Source: BMS3Abin12 sp964487445
Lineage (GTDB): Bacteria; Pseudomonadota; Gammaproteobacteria; 21-64-14
Assembly: GCA_964487445.1 (NCBI GenBank)
Contig: CAZAQG010000111.1
Coordinates: 1 to 6,646 of the forward strand
Direction of reading: 5' to 3'
DNA: 6,646 nucleotides
The position numbers and the translations under genes were made by a program. Of the stretch, positions 1 to 5,812 are shown in pieces. A model generated the notes under the pieces. That model did not search any database. It was given only the letters and a program-made list of their open reading frames with translations, and was not told the origin of the DNA. Position 1 is the stretch's first letter; each line of letters begins with the position of its first letter.

Positions 1-42
1 CCCCTTGAATCTTCCAAATGCCCATATGTCAAGCCTGACCCC
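1..42 (-). repeat. Dispersed repeat element at the left edge (partial)
   Basis: On the minus strand the element starts GGGGTCAGGCTTGACATA and ends TTCAAGGGG at the window edge. The modules GGGGTCAG and TTCAAGGGG also occur, fused as TTCAAGGGGTCAG, in both arms of the inverted repeat at 6443-6536, so the two elements belong to related families. It supplies the stop codon (29-31) of the receiver fragment. Such modules may belong to REP or MITE families mobilised by IS200-like/RAYT transposases; that is inference, because no transposase is visible. The element continues beyond the window. Confidence 0.55.
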
Positions 43-346
43 GGGGGGTTAGTTTGAGGTGGATGCGGCGGCCTAGTTCGGATTCGGCGTCGGTGGCGGG
101 CAGGATCGGGCCTGAGCCGTCGTTGAACAGCACCGGCACGCCGAGGGCCTCCACCGTGTTCAGCAGCGGGTCCAGCTTCTCTGCGCAGGCCTCGTCGAGA
201 TCGATCAGCACGAAGTCCGCGGCCTGCGACATGGCGCTCTTCAGCGCCGCGCCGTCCAGGGGAACGACGTCGGCCACGTGTATTCCGCACTCGTCGAGCA
301 TGAGGCGCAGCCGGTTGCGGCGAATCCCCGAATCCGAGGCGATCAC
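29..346 (-). CDS. Receiver-like (CheB/ChpB N-terminus-like) domain fragment, probably truncated
   Basis: A 105-residue frame resembling one response-regulator receiver domain. It has a first strand (VIASDS), a likely phospho-acceptor Asp at residue 49 in FVLIDLDE, and a fourth strand VPVLFNDGSG. The VPVLF-type strand recalls the pseudo-receiver at the N-terminus of chemosensory-pili CheB/ChpB proteins; that is from memory, not a search. No methylesterase domain follows. The last four codons and the TGA come from a dispersed repeat at 1-42, so the gene has probably lost its 3' part. The only available start is GTG at 344-346, sharing one base with the ATPase stop. It has no Shine-Dalgarno and would cut into the first beta-strand. 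In this frame the upstream codons read KKKLSVV, a better receiver beginning, which suggests expression by frameshift from the ATPase or an indel in the A10 run. The alternative is a decaying remnant. Confidence 0.6.
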   Translation of the reverse strand: MIASDSGIRRNRLRLMLDECGIHVADVVPLDGAALKSAMSQAADFVLIDLDEACAEKLDPLLNTVEALGVPVLFNDGSGPILPATDAESELGRRIHLKLTPRGQA

Positions 347-1347
347 TACCGATAATTTTTTTTTTCGTCCGACGGCAGGTCCGGTTCCGCGCCGCTCCCG
401 GGGGCCTCTTCCAGGACGTTCCGGGGATCCAGGGGCACGGCGGCGGGCGGGTCCACGGGGGTCACCGCGGCCGGAGCGATCGGTGGCGGCGCTTCCTGAG
501 GTGCGGGCGACGGCGGCGACTCGGGCTCGCCCCCGGGAAACAAGCCGCCCTTGCGCTTGTCGCGCGCCACCTCGCGCACCAGGGCGGCGCTGATCCGCTC
601 GGTCTGCTCCGCGTAACCGTAGACCAGCGCCGTGTCGCAGATCAGGTTGACCAGGCGCGGCACGCCGCGGCCCGCCTCGTGCGCCGCGGCGCAGGCGTCC
701 TCGTCGAACAGCCCCGGATCGCCGCCGGCGACCTCGATGCGGTGACGGATATAGTCGCGGGTCTCGTGCGGCTCCAGGGCTTCGAGGTCATAGTCCACGG
801 CGATGCGCTGCGCGAACTGCTCCAGGTCGGGGCGGCGCAGGGTCGCGCGCAGCCCGGGCTGGCCGACCAGAATCACCTGAAGTACCTGGTCCTTGTCGGC
901 GTTGACGTTGGAGAGCATGCGCAGCTCCTCGAGCGTCTCCGGGGCCATGTTCTGCGCCTCGTCCACGATCAGGACGGTGCGGCGGCTGTGCGCGTACTCG
1001 CGGATCATGAAGTCGACGAAGGCGCGGTAGCGCCCAACCTTGTCCAGCCCCTGATCGTCGATATTGAACGCGAGCATGATCCACTGCAACAGGTCGCCGA
1101 ACGAGCGATGCGTATTGGAGATCAGCCCGACGGTGGTGTCGCGGTCGATGTTGTTCAGCAGGTGGCGGATGAGGGTGGTCTTGCCGGTGCCGATGCCGCC
1201 GCTGATGACGGTGAACCCGGCCTGGTTCATCAGTCCGTATTCCAGCAGCACCAGGGCCATGCGGTGCTTGGCGCTCAGAAACAGGAAGCCCGGGTCGGGC
1301 AGCAGCGAGAAGGGCTTCTCGCGAAAGCCGTAGAAGGCCTCGTACAT
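346..1347 (-). CDS. XrtA/PEP-CTERM-type EPS locus AAA ATPase (ExeA/GspA-like)
   Basis: A 333-residue cytoplasmic P-loop ATPase. The MYEAFYGFREKPFSLLPDP start is typical of ExeA-like ATPases and of the TIGR03015-type ATPase of exosortase-associated EPS loci. Walker A is GGIGTGKT (residues 50-57) and Walker B is VLIVDEAQ with D129/E130. A sensor-like LVGQPGL (160-166) and the RRPDLEQFAQRI arginine region follow. The conserved part ends near residue 266, close to the family's usual length of about 270. Residues 267-333 are a Pro/Ala-rich, probably disordered tail. Its ATG lies 2 nt after the kinase stop, so translation is probably coupled. The precise role in polysaccharide assembly is not established for this family. 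The 3' end carries ten consecutive A (minus strand of 356-365) ten bases before the TAG. A slip there would replace the last residues with the downstream receiver-like domain. Confidence 0.92.
   Translation of the reverse strand: MYEAFYGFREKPFSLLPDPGFLFLSAKHRMALVLLEYGLMNQAGFTVISGGIGTGKTTLIRHLLNNIDRDTTVGLISNTHRSFGDLLQWIMLAFNIDDQGLDKVGRYRAFVDFMIREYAHSRRTVLIVDEAQNMAPETLEELRMLSNVNADKDQVLQVILVGQPGLRATLRRPDLEQFAQRIAVDYDLEALEPHETRDYIRHRIEVAGGDPGLFDEDACAAAHEAGRGVPRLVNLICDTALVYGYAEQTERISAALVREVARDKRKGGLFPGGEPESPPSPAPQEAPPPIAPAAVTPVDPPAAVPLDPRNVLEEAPGSGAEPDLPSDEKKNYR
356..365 (-). other. A10 homopolymer, candidate frameshift/slippage site
   Basis: Ten A on the coding strand. In the ATPase frame the codons run GAA AAA AAA AAT TAT CGG TAG. 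With one extra A in the mRNA, or a -1 ribosomal shift, they run GAA AAA AAA AAA TTA TCG GTA GTG and continue into the receiver-like frame. The run is a known kind of slippery sequence and is equally a classic place for a sequencing indel. Confidence 0.45.
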
Positions 1348-1349
1348 GA

Positions 1350-2198
1350 TCAGGTGCCGCCGGCGAACAGCCGGCGCAGCCAGCCCCGGCGCGCCGGCCC
1401 ATCGTCCTCCGGACCGTGCTGCGCCTTGTTGAGCACCGTGCCGATCAACTGCGTGTCCTTGAGCAGCGCGGTCGCGCGCTCCAGTTCGTCGGTCCCGGTG
1501 GCGCCGTCCTCGACCACCAACAGCGCGCAATCGACATAGGGGGCGAAGGCCAGCGCGTCGGCGGCGCTCAACAGCGGCGCCAGATCGAAGATCACGATGC
1601 GCGTGGGATAGCGGCGCTTGAGTTCCTCGACCAGCCGGGTCATCTTCGGCGAGTTCAGCATCTCCGCCGAATCGAGCAGCGGTCGCCCCCCGGGCAGGAT
1701 CACGAAGCGCCCGATGTCGGCCGGATGCACCAGGATCTCCTCCAGCGGGGTGTCGGTGCGCAGATAGTCGGCGAGGCCGGGCTCGGCCGGCAGCCCGAAG
1801 AATTTGTGCACGCGGGGCGCGCGCAGATTGGCATCGACCAGCAGGACCGTGGAGTTGACCTCCATGGCTAGGCTGATGGCCAGGTTGACCGCGGTCAGGG
1901 TCTTGCCCTCGTGGGTACCGGGGCTGGTGACGGCGACGGAGTTCCAGCCGTTCTTCTGCAGCCGCTTGAGGACCTGGGTGCGCAGGATGCGGTAGGCGTC
2001 CGTGAAGGGACTGGGCTCGAAGCCCGCAATCACGCGGTTGGCGCGCAGCACGCCGTGCAGCACCGGTACGGTACGGGTGCGGCTGTAGACGATCTCGGCC
2101 GGGTCGACCGGGGCCGACGCACGGCCGGGAACAGCCGCGCCGCCCGTCGCCGCGCGCTCCTGACGGGCCTTCTCCAGGGCTTCCTTGATGCGTTCCAT
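1350..2198 (-). CDS. CpsD/CapB-family polysaccharide P-loop kinase-like protein without C-terminal Tyr cluster
   Basis: A 282-residue cytoplasmic MinD/ParA-like ATPase of the bacterial tyrosine-kinase (BY-kinase) type. Walker A is SPGTHEGKT (residues 92-100), Walker A' is VLLVDANLRAP (D122) and Walker B is IVIFDLAPLL (D205). The helix before the core, PSPFTDAYRILRTQVL, is typical of the family. The N-terminal MERIKEALEKARQERA matches the short helix of XrtA-associated autokinases (TIGR03018-like). It should work with the chain-length protein encoded just upstream, whose cytoplasmic ends would activate it. The last tyrosine is Y221; the remaining 61 residues have none and end RRLFAGGT, so the usual autophosphorylated Tyr cluster is absent. 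Walker A' has Asn where the family usually has Asp (LVDAN versus LIDAD). The ATG has no strong Shine-Dalgarno, but the N-terminal fit supports it. A REP-bearing gap separates it from the chain-length gene. Confidence 0.9.
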   Translation of the reverse strand: MERIKEALEKARQERAATGGAAVPGRASAPVDPAEIVYSRTRTVPVLHGVLRANRVIAGFEPSPFTDAYRILRTQVLKRLQKNGWNSVAVTSPGTHEGKTLTAVNLAISLAMEVNSTVLLVDANLRAPRVHKFFGLPAEPGLADYLRTDTPLEEILVHPADIGRFVILPGGRPLLDSAEMLNSPKMTRLVEELKRRYPTRIVIFDLAPLLSAADALAFAPYVDCALLVVEDGATGTDELERATALLKDTQLIGTVLNKAQHGPEDDGPARRGWLRRLFAGGT

Positions 2199-2243
2199 AG
2201 TCTGTAGCCGGCTCGCGCCGTCTCCGCTCGGTGAACCTCGTCC

Positions 2244-2265
2244 GGCGGGGCAAGCCCCGCCCTAC
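2244..2265 (-). repeat. REP-like palindrome 1
   Basis: An 8-bp perfect stem (GGCGGGGC / GCCCCGCC, 2244-2251 and 2254-2261) around AA, followed by CCTAC on the plus strand. On the minus strand it reads GTAGGGCGGGGC and onward, the same consensus as the units near 5606-5756. Confidence 0.8.
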
Positions 2266-2292
2266 CGCGAAACATGCTCCTCATCCCACGGT

Positions 2293-2317
2293 GTCGGCGG
2301 GGCGAGCCCCGCCCTAC
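2293..2317 (-). repeat. REP-like palindrome 2
   Basis: Stem GGCGGGGC / GCCCCGCC (2296-2303 and 2306-2313) around GA, with GTC before and CTAC after on the plus strand. Its reverse complement differs from the unit at 5660-5684 at a single loop base. Together with the next unit it forms an inverted pair resembling a BIME. Confidence 0.85.
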
Positions 2318-2327
2318 AACACCATCC

Positions 2328-2349
2328 GTAGGGCCGGGCTCGCCCGGCC
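2328..2349 (+). repeat. REP-like palindrome 3, inverted relative to units 1 and 2
   Basis: GTAGGGCC start, with stem GGCCGGGC / GCCCGGCC around TC. Against unit 2 (reverse-complemented) only two stem bases differ, and these two pair with each other, so the hairpin is preserved by a compensatory change. Confidence 0.8.
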
Positions 2350-2374
2350 AGCGCCGATACGCCCGCGCCCCGTC

Positions 2375-4168
2375 TCAGCCGAAGGTGCCGTTGAATTTGT
2401 CGAGCACCCGGAACCAGAGCACGTCCAGCGGCATCCAGAAGAACTGCACCAGCAACAACGCCACCACGATCGCCGCGATCCAGGCGGCCCATACGATCCG
2501 CCGGTTGCGACGTCGCCGGCCCAGATCCGTCTCGTTTTCCAGGTAAGGGATCGTCGCAAGCGGGGGCACCTCGAGGATCGCCACGATACCCTTCGCCCCG
2601 CGCACCGAGCGGTCCATCGATTCCAGGGTCGCGGCCGTCCCGACCCCGCCGCCCAGCGAGAGCACGAACCCGAGCAGCAGGATCGCCAAGCGGTTGGGCT
2701 CGATCGGGCGCTCCGGCAACTGCGGCGGGTCGATCAACACGAAGCGCTCACCCTTCTGGTCCCGCTCGAGCTGCCGGGCGATGGCCGCGTCGGTCTGCTT
2801 GGCCAGCAGGAGCTGGTACTGCTTGGCGGTGGCGTTACGGTCCAGGCGCAGGGCCTCGTAGCGCCGCGCGACCTCCGGGGTCTCCATGAGGCGTTTGTCG
2901 ATGCGCACGATCTTGGCCTTGAGCTGCACGGCCTGCGCGCGATAGGCCTTCACCTGGCTGTCGACGCGATCGAGCTGCGCCTTCAAACCGATGTAGGCCG
3001 GGTTGGTCGGTTTCGCGGAGGCACCCGCGGAGGCGTTCGCGGCAGTGGCGTTCGCACCCTTCCCGGACTCGCCGGCCTTGGCGATCGCCGCCTCCAGCGC
3101 CGCCACCTTCTTCTTCAGGCGCACCACGTCCGGGTAGCGATCGGAATACTTCGCCTGATCCCGCGTCAGTGCGAGCCGGGCCCGCCGCAGTTCGGCCTTC
3201 TGCTCGTCCACGTCCGGCGGCAGGCCGGTCTTCTTCTCCAGTTCCTTGATCTGCCGGCGCAGGCGGACGACGTCCGGGTACCGCGCACCGTACTCCGCGC
3301 TGGCATTGATATACTGGCTACGCAGCAGCCGCAACTGCTCGACCGGTTCCAGGGCCGGCCGGCCATTGGCACCGGCCAGCGGCGTATACGGATTCATGCC
3401 CGCGAGCTGGCCCATCAGGTAGACGCGCTGGGCTTCGAACGCACGGATCTGGGTCTCGGTATCGGTCAAGTCGCGATCCGTGCGCGCCACGAGTTGCAGA
3501 TTCACGTTCTGCACCTGCGGCAGGCGGTTGAGGTTGTGCCGCTCGAGCGTGGCGATCTTGCGGTCGAGCTTATCGAGATGATCCTTGAGGCGCTTGGCTT
3601 CGCCGCTGAGGAACGAATAGGCGTCGGTCGCCTTCTCGGTCCGGGTCTTGATGTTCTCCGCCAGGTAGAGCGAGGTCAGTTCATTGGCGACGCGCTGCAC
3701 CTTGCCGGGGCTTGCGCCCTCGAAGGAGAGCGTGAACGCGATGGTCGCCTTGGTCGGCTGGCCGGTGCGCGGATCGACGACGTCGGCGCTGATCGGCTGC
3801 ACGCCGATGTCCTTGCGCATGCGGTCGACGAGCTGCTCGGTGGTATCGGTCTCGCGCCGGTCGGCGTAGAGATGGTACTTGTCGATCAAACGGACCAGGT
3901 TCGCACGCGTCATCACCCGCTGGGTGATCACCTGCACGCGCTGCATGGCGTAGCTGGTGACCGTGGACTGCACCAGGTTCGGCGGGACCTCCTGCTCCTG
4001 GATCAGGATGGTGGCCGTCGACTGATAGGTCGGCGGCCACAGCACGGCCGCCAGCGCCGCGGACGCGAACAACACCGCCACGGCGATCAGCATCGGACGC
4101 TTGCGACGGCGCAAGACGTCCAGGTAATCCCTCAGGTCCCGGGTGGGTTCGAGCGGCTCTTCGAGCAT
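2375..4168 (-). CDS. Wzz/GNVR-family polysaccharide chain-length determinant (XrtA/PEP-CTERM type)
   Basis: A 597-residue inner-membrane polysaccharide co-polymerase controlling polymer length and export. The order is a short cytoplasmic N-terminus, TM1 (about 26-44), a Wzz-like domain (about 48-175), a long periplasmic coiled-coil region (about 185-460), the proline-rich PPQLPERPIEPNR motif (481-493), TM2 (493-512), a cytoplasmic segment with IPYLENETDLG, an Arg-rich stretch (551-557) and TM3 (about 558-578). There is no Walker A, so the kinase is the separate downstream protein, as in TIGR03007-type systems. The motif RYPDVVRL, usually single in this family, occurs twice (296-303 and 344-351), suggesting one duplicated coil segment. 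A low-complexity Ala/Gly/Asn insert lies at about 366-388. The start at 4168 is the first in-frame ATG. The strong Shine-Dalgarno lies 19 nt upstream, closer to an out-of-frame ATG. Confidence 0.92.
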   Translation of the reverse strand: MLEEPLEPTRDLRDYLDVLRRRKRPMLIAVAVLFASAALAAVLWPPTYQSTATILIQEQEVPPNLVQSTVTSYAMQRVQVITQRVMTRANLVRLIDKYHLYADRRETDTTEQLVDRMRKDIGVQPISADVVDPRTGQPTKATIAFTLSFEGASPGKVQRVANELTSLYLAENIKTRTEKATDAYSFLSGEAKRLKDHLDKLDRKIATLERHNLNRLPQVQNVNLQLVARTDRDLTDTETQIRAFEAQRVYLMGQLAGMNPYTPLAGANGRPALEPVEQLRLLRSQYINASAEYGARYPDVVRLRRQIKELEKKTGLPPDVDEQKAELRRARLALTRDQAKYSDRYPDVVRLKKKVAALEAAIAKAGESGKGANATAANASAGASAKPTNPAYIGLKAQLDRVDSQVKAYRAQAVQLKAKIVRIDKRLMETPEVARRYEALRLDRNATAKQYQLLLAKQTDAAIARQLERDQKGERFVLIDPPQLPERPIEPNRLAILLLGFVLSLGGGVGTAATLESMDRSVRGAKGIVAILEVPPLATIPYLENETDLGRRRRNRRIVWAAWIAAIVVALLLVQFFWMPLDVLWFRVLDKFNGTFG

Positions 4169-4182
4169 GCGGTGGGTTCCAT
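4132..4182 (-). other. Possible 16-codon leader ORF overlapping the chain-length gene start
   Basis: ATG at 4180-4182 lies 5 nt after GGAGGAG (4188-4194), ideal spacing. It reads MEPTACSKSRSNPPGT and stops at 4132-4134, inside the chain-length gene and out of its frame. It may be a leader that tunes translation, or it may reveal a one-base indel near the start of the main gene. No family resemblance is expected at this length. Confidence 0.3.
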
Positions 4183-4187
4183 TGCGA

Positions 4188-4194
4188 CTCCTCC
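4188..4194 (-). promoter_or_regulatory. Strong Shine-Dalgarno before the chain-length gene
   Basis: GGAGGAG on the minus strand. It is 5 nt from the out-of-frame ATG at 4182 and 19 nt from the ATG at 4168 that opens the long reading frame. The usual optimum is about 5-9 nt, so the site decides against the annotated start unless initiation at 4168 is indirect. Confidence 0.6.
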
Positions 4195-4218
4195 GGCGGG
4201 CCGTACCTCGGCCTCTTT

Positions 4219-5490
4219 TTACCGGGAAAGGGTTATCCTAGGCCATCGATAGGATAGCGTCAAATAGATGACATTGTCTCGCGCGATCCGGCCATCGGGC
4301 TGGAGCCGCATCCAGGTATACGCGTAGGAGAGATCGACCGAGGCCCGCCGGGTCCATTGCCAGCGCAGGCTCGGACTCAGGCGCGCATAATCCCGATCCA
4401 CCGAATTGGGCACCGCCGCGCCCGCGCTTCGAGTACGTAACAGATTCAGCGACAGGTTCCCGGCGAGGCGCCGCGTGAGCGGGTGATCCAGCGCCAGATC
4501 GAGCGCGTTCGTCTCCACCTCGGTGCCGAGACCGTTGGGCGTCAGAGAGCGGGTGAACGAGCCGGTCAGCGCCCCGCGCTCGAGGCGTTTGGTGAAGTTC
4601 GCATCGGCGGTCACCCCGGTATTGAGGCTGGAAAAGGGGATCCGACGCGTGCCGTTCGGTACCCGGAACAATTGGCCATTGAACAATACCAGGATGAATT
4701 GCGGGACGAACTGGACCCCGCTCGATTCCGTCCGCCGCCCGCCCACCGAGACGGTCGCCGAGAGGGTCGGCGAGAACACCCGCGTCACTCCGAGTCGCAA
4801 GCCCGCGGTCCGCGACTGGAAGCCGGTTGCGGACACGTCGAACACGGAATACGAAGGGACCGCGAAGACCTGGAGACGCGCACTCAGGTCGTGCTGGTAA
4901 GTCAAGGACCCCCGATGGTAGCGGAAGCTCGACAGGTTGAGGGCCGCGGCGTCCTGATAGGAGGTGTCCTGGAAAAGATACGAGGCGCGCAGCAGATCGG
5001 TCGGGGTCACCTGCCAGGTCAGGGACGGGTTGGCGGTGCCGGTCGAGACCTGCGACTGGAACTGCACCAGGGCCGTCTGGGGACCCAGCGGCTGTGTGGT
5101 ACCGAGAATCGAACTCCGGGTATAGGCGCCGTCGAGACGCCAGCTCAGCCGCTGCGCATCGTAGTGGGAGGATACGTTGACGCTGTTGTCGTTGCGATTC
5201 AGCTCCGAGGCACCCGGGTAGCGGCGCAGATGCACGCCCCCGACCACCGCCGCCCCCCAACGCGCCGCCCGCGCCCCGACTTCCAGGGTAGGCGCAAGAT
5301 CGAAGACCTCGGTGGATTTCCCGTTGGCGATCGCAAACCGCGGGTTGTCGTTGTAGCCGGTCTGCATCCGTACCGCCGGGGTAGCGTACCATTGCGCGGC
5401 GGCTGCGGCGCGCACAGCACCCAACCCGATCAGGAGAGACACGGCGACCACACACGGGCCGGCGCGACGCAAACGGCGGGCGGCCCGCAT
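4219..5490 (-). CDS. Outer-membrane beta-barrel of the EPS export system (TIGR03016/EpsL-like)
   Basis: 423 residues. An Arg-rich N-terminus and a hydrophobic stretch (CVVAVSLLIGLGAVRA) ending in an Ala run look like a signal peptide, with cleavage near residue 33 before QWYATP. The mature part is dense in alternating, aromatic-rich strands, for example TPAVRMQTGYNDNPRFA, LSWRLDGAYTRSSIL and VDLSYAYTW. It closes with an amphipathic YLTLSYRW strand shortly before the end. The TGYNDNP segment and overall architecture match the barrel proteins next to short polysaccharide exporters in exosortase-type EPS loci. The inferred role is the outer-membrane exit channel for the polymer. The frame stays open upstream to 5619, but that part is REP-derived Arg/Pro-rich sequence, so the ATG at 5488-5490 before the signal peptide was chosen. 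No clear Shine-Dalgarno precedes it. Family assignment is by pattern only. Confidence 0.82.
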   Translation of the reverse strand: MRAARRLRRAGPCVVAVSLLIGLGAVRAAAAAQWYATPAVRMQTGYNDNPRFAIANGKSTEVFDLAPTLEVGARAARWGAAVVGGVHLRRYPGASELNRNDNSVNVSSHYDAQRLSWRLDGAYTRSSILGTTQPLGPQTALVQFQSQVSTGTANPSLTWQVTPTDLLRASYLFQDTSYQDAAALNLSSFRYHRGSLTYQHDLSARLQVFAVPSYSVFDVSATGFQSRTAGLRLGVTRVFSPTLSATVSVGGRRTESSGVQFVPQFILVLFNGQLFRVPNGTRRIPFSSLNTGVTADANFTKRLERGALTGSFTRSLTPNGLGTEVETNALDLALDHPLTRRLAGNLSLNLLRTRSAGAAVPNSVDRDYARLSPSLRWQWTRRASVDLSYAYTWMRLQPDGRIARDNVIYLTLSYRWPRITLSR

Positions 5491-5495
5491 CGGCA

Positions 5496-5506
5496 ACGCT
5501 ACCGGC
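5496..5506 (-). promoter_or_regulatory. ops-like element (RfaH-type recruitment site), tentative
   Basis: The minus strand reads GCCGGTAGCGT, one mismatch from the ops core GGCGGTAGCGT that recruits RfaH in enterobacterial polysaccharide operons. It sits 5 nt upstream of the barrel ATG. A chance match of this quality in a window of this size is not negligible. Confidence 0.2.
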
Positions 5507-5605
5507 GGAGGCAAACGCAGGCGCCACGCCCGCCCGCCCGGGACGGCACGCGATCGCCGACGCCCGCGCAGAGCGCGGCCCGCCCCGCCGGGGCGGCATC
5601 CCCCC

Positions 5606-5630
5606 GTAGGGCGGGCCAAGGCCCGCCGAC
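5606..5630 (+). repeat. REP-like palindrome 4
   Basis: GTAG followed by stem GGCGGGCC / GGCCCGCC (5610-5617 and 5620-5627) around AA, ending GAC. Relative to the unit at 5660, stem position 7 and its partner are both swapped, a compensatory change. Confidence 0.85.
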
Positions 5631-5659
5631 AGCGTCCGGCTGTAGAGCGGGATCCCCCT

Positions 5660-5684
5660 GTAGGGCGGGGCGCGCCCCGCCGAC
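5660..5684 (+). repeat. REP-like palindrome 5
   Basis: GTAG followed by stem GGCGGGGC / GCCCCGCC around GC, ending GAC. It is nearly identical to the reverse complement of unit 2 at 2293-2317, about 3.3 kb away. Confidence 0.85.
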
Positions 5685-5731
5685 GACGTACGGAATCCGC
5701 AGACCTGCGAACTCGCGCCCCACCCCACCCT

Positions 5732-5756
5732 GTAGGGCGGGCCGAGGCCTGCCGGC
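5732..5756 (+). repeat. REP-like palindrome 6 (one wobble pair)
   Basis: GTAG followed by GGCGGGCC / GGCCTGCC around GA, ending GGC. The C-to-T in the right arm leaves a G-U pair if transcribed in plus-strand sense. The terminal GAC has drifted to GGC. Confidence 0.8.
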
Positions 5757-5812
5757 AATGTGTAGCGTCCGGCCGGGTGTTTCAGGTACACGCCGCGCCC
5801 CCGCCCCCCTGC

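Larger units (their letters stand above)
2199..2374. other. Non-coding spacer carrying three REP-like palindromes
   Basis: This 176-nt gap separates the chain-length gene (stop at 2375-2377) from the kinase. It holds two REP-like units in one orientation and a third in the opposite orientation. I see no convincing promoter and no hairpin followed by a T-run on the minus strand, so transcription probably reads through. Confidence 0.7.
5491..5812. other. Non-coding spacer with REP-like array between export and barrel genes
   Basis: This 322-nt spacer separates the exporter stop (5813-5815) from the barrel start. It contains three clear REP-like units in one orientation, a degenerate half unit (5642-5657, GTAGAGCGGGATCCCC) and a separate short palindrome at 5581-5595 (CGCCCCG, one base, CGGGGCG). 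Frames open across it are GC-driven shadows. No convincing promoter is seen. Confidence 0.7.

Noticed and set aside
356..365. T10 on the plus strand as an intrinsic terminator
   Set aside because: No GC-rich hairpin immediately precedes it on the plus strand, and no plus-strand gene would need it.
1348..2253. N-terminal extension of the ATPase frame across the kinase gene
   Set aside because: The extension is Arg/Pro-rich nonsense over the kinase. The MYEAFYGFREKPF start at 1347 is the family's conserved N-terminus.
2231..4252. Plus-strand open frame of 673 codons
   Set aside because: It is antisense to the well-recognised chain-length gene, has His/Arg/Gln-rich composition without domains, and arises from the high G+C content.
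5606..5756. CRISPR-like array
   Set aside because: There are only three units, spacing is irregular (54 and 72 nt), each unit is itself a palindrome, and there are no cas genes.
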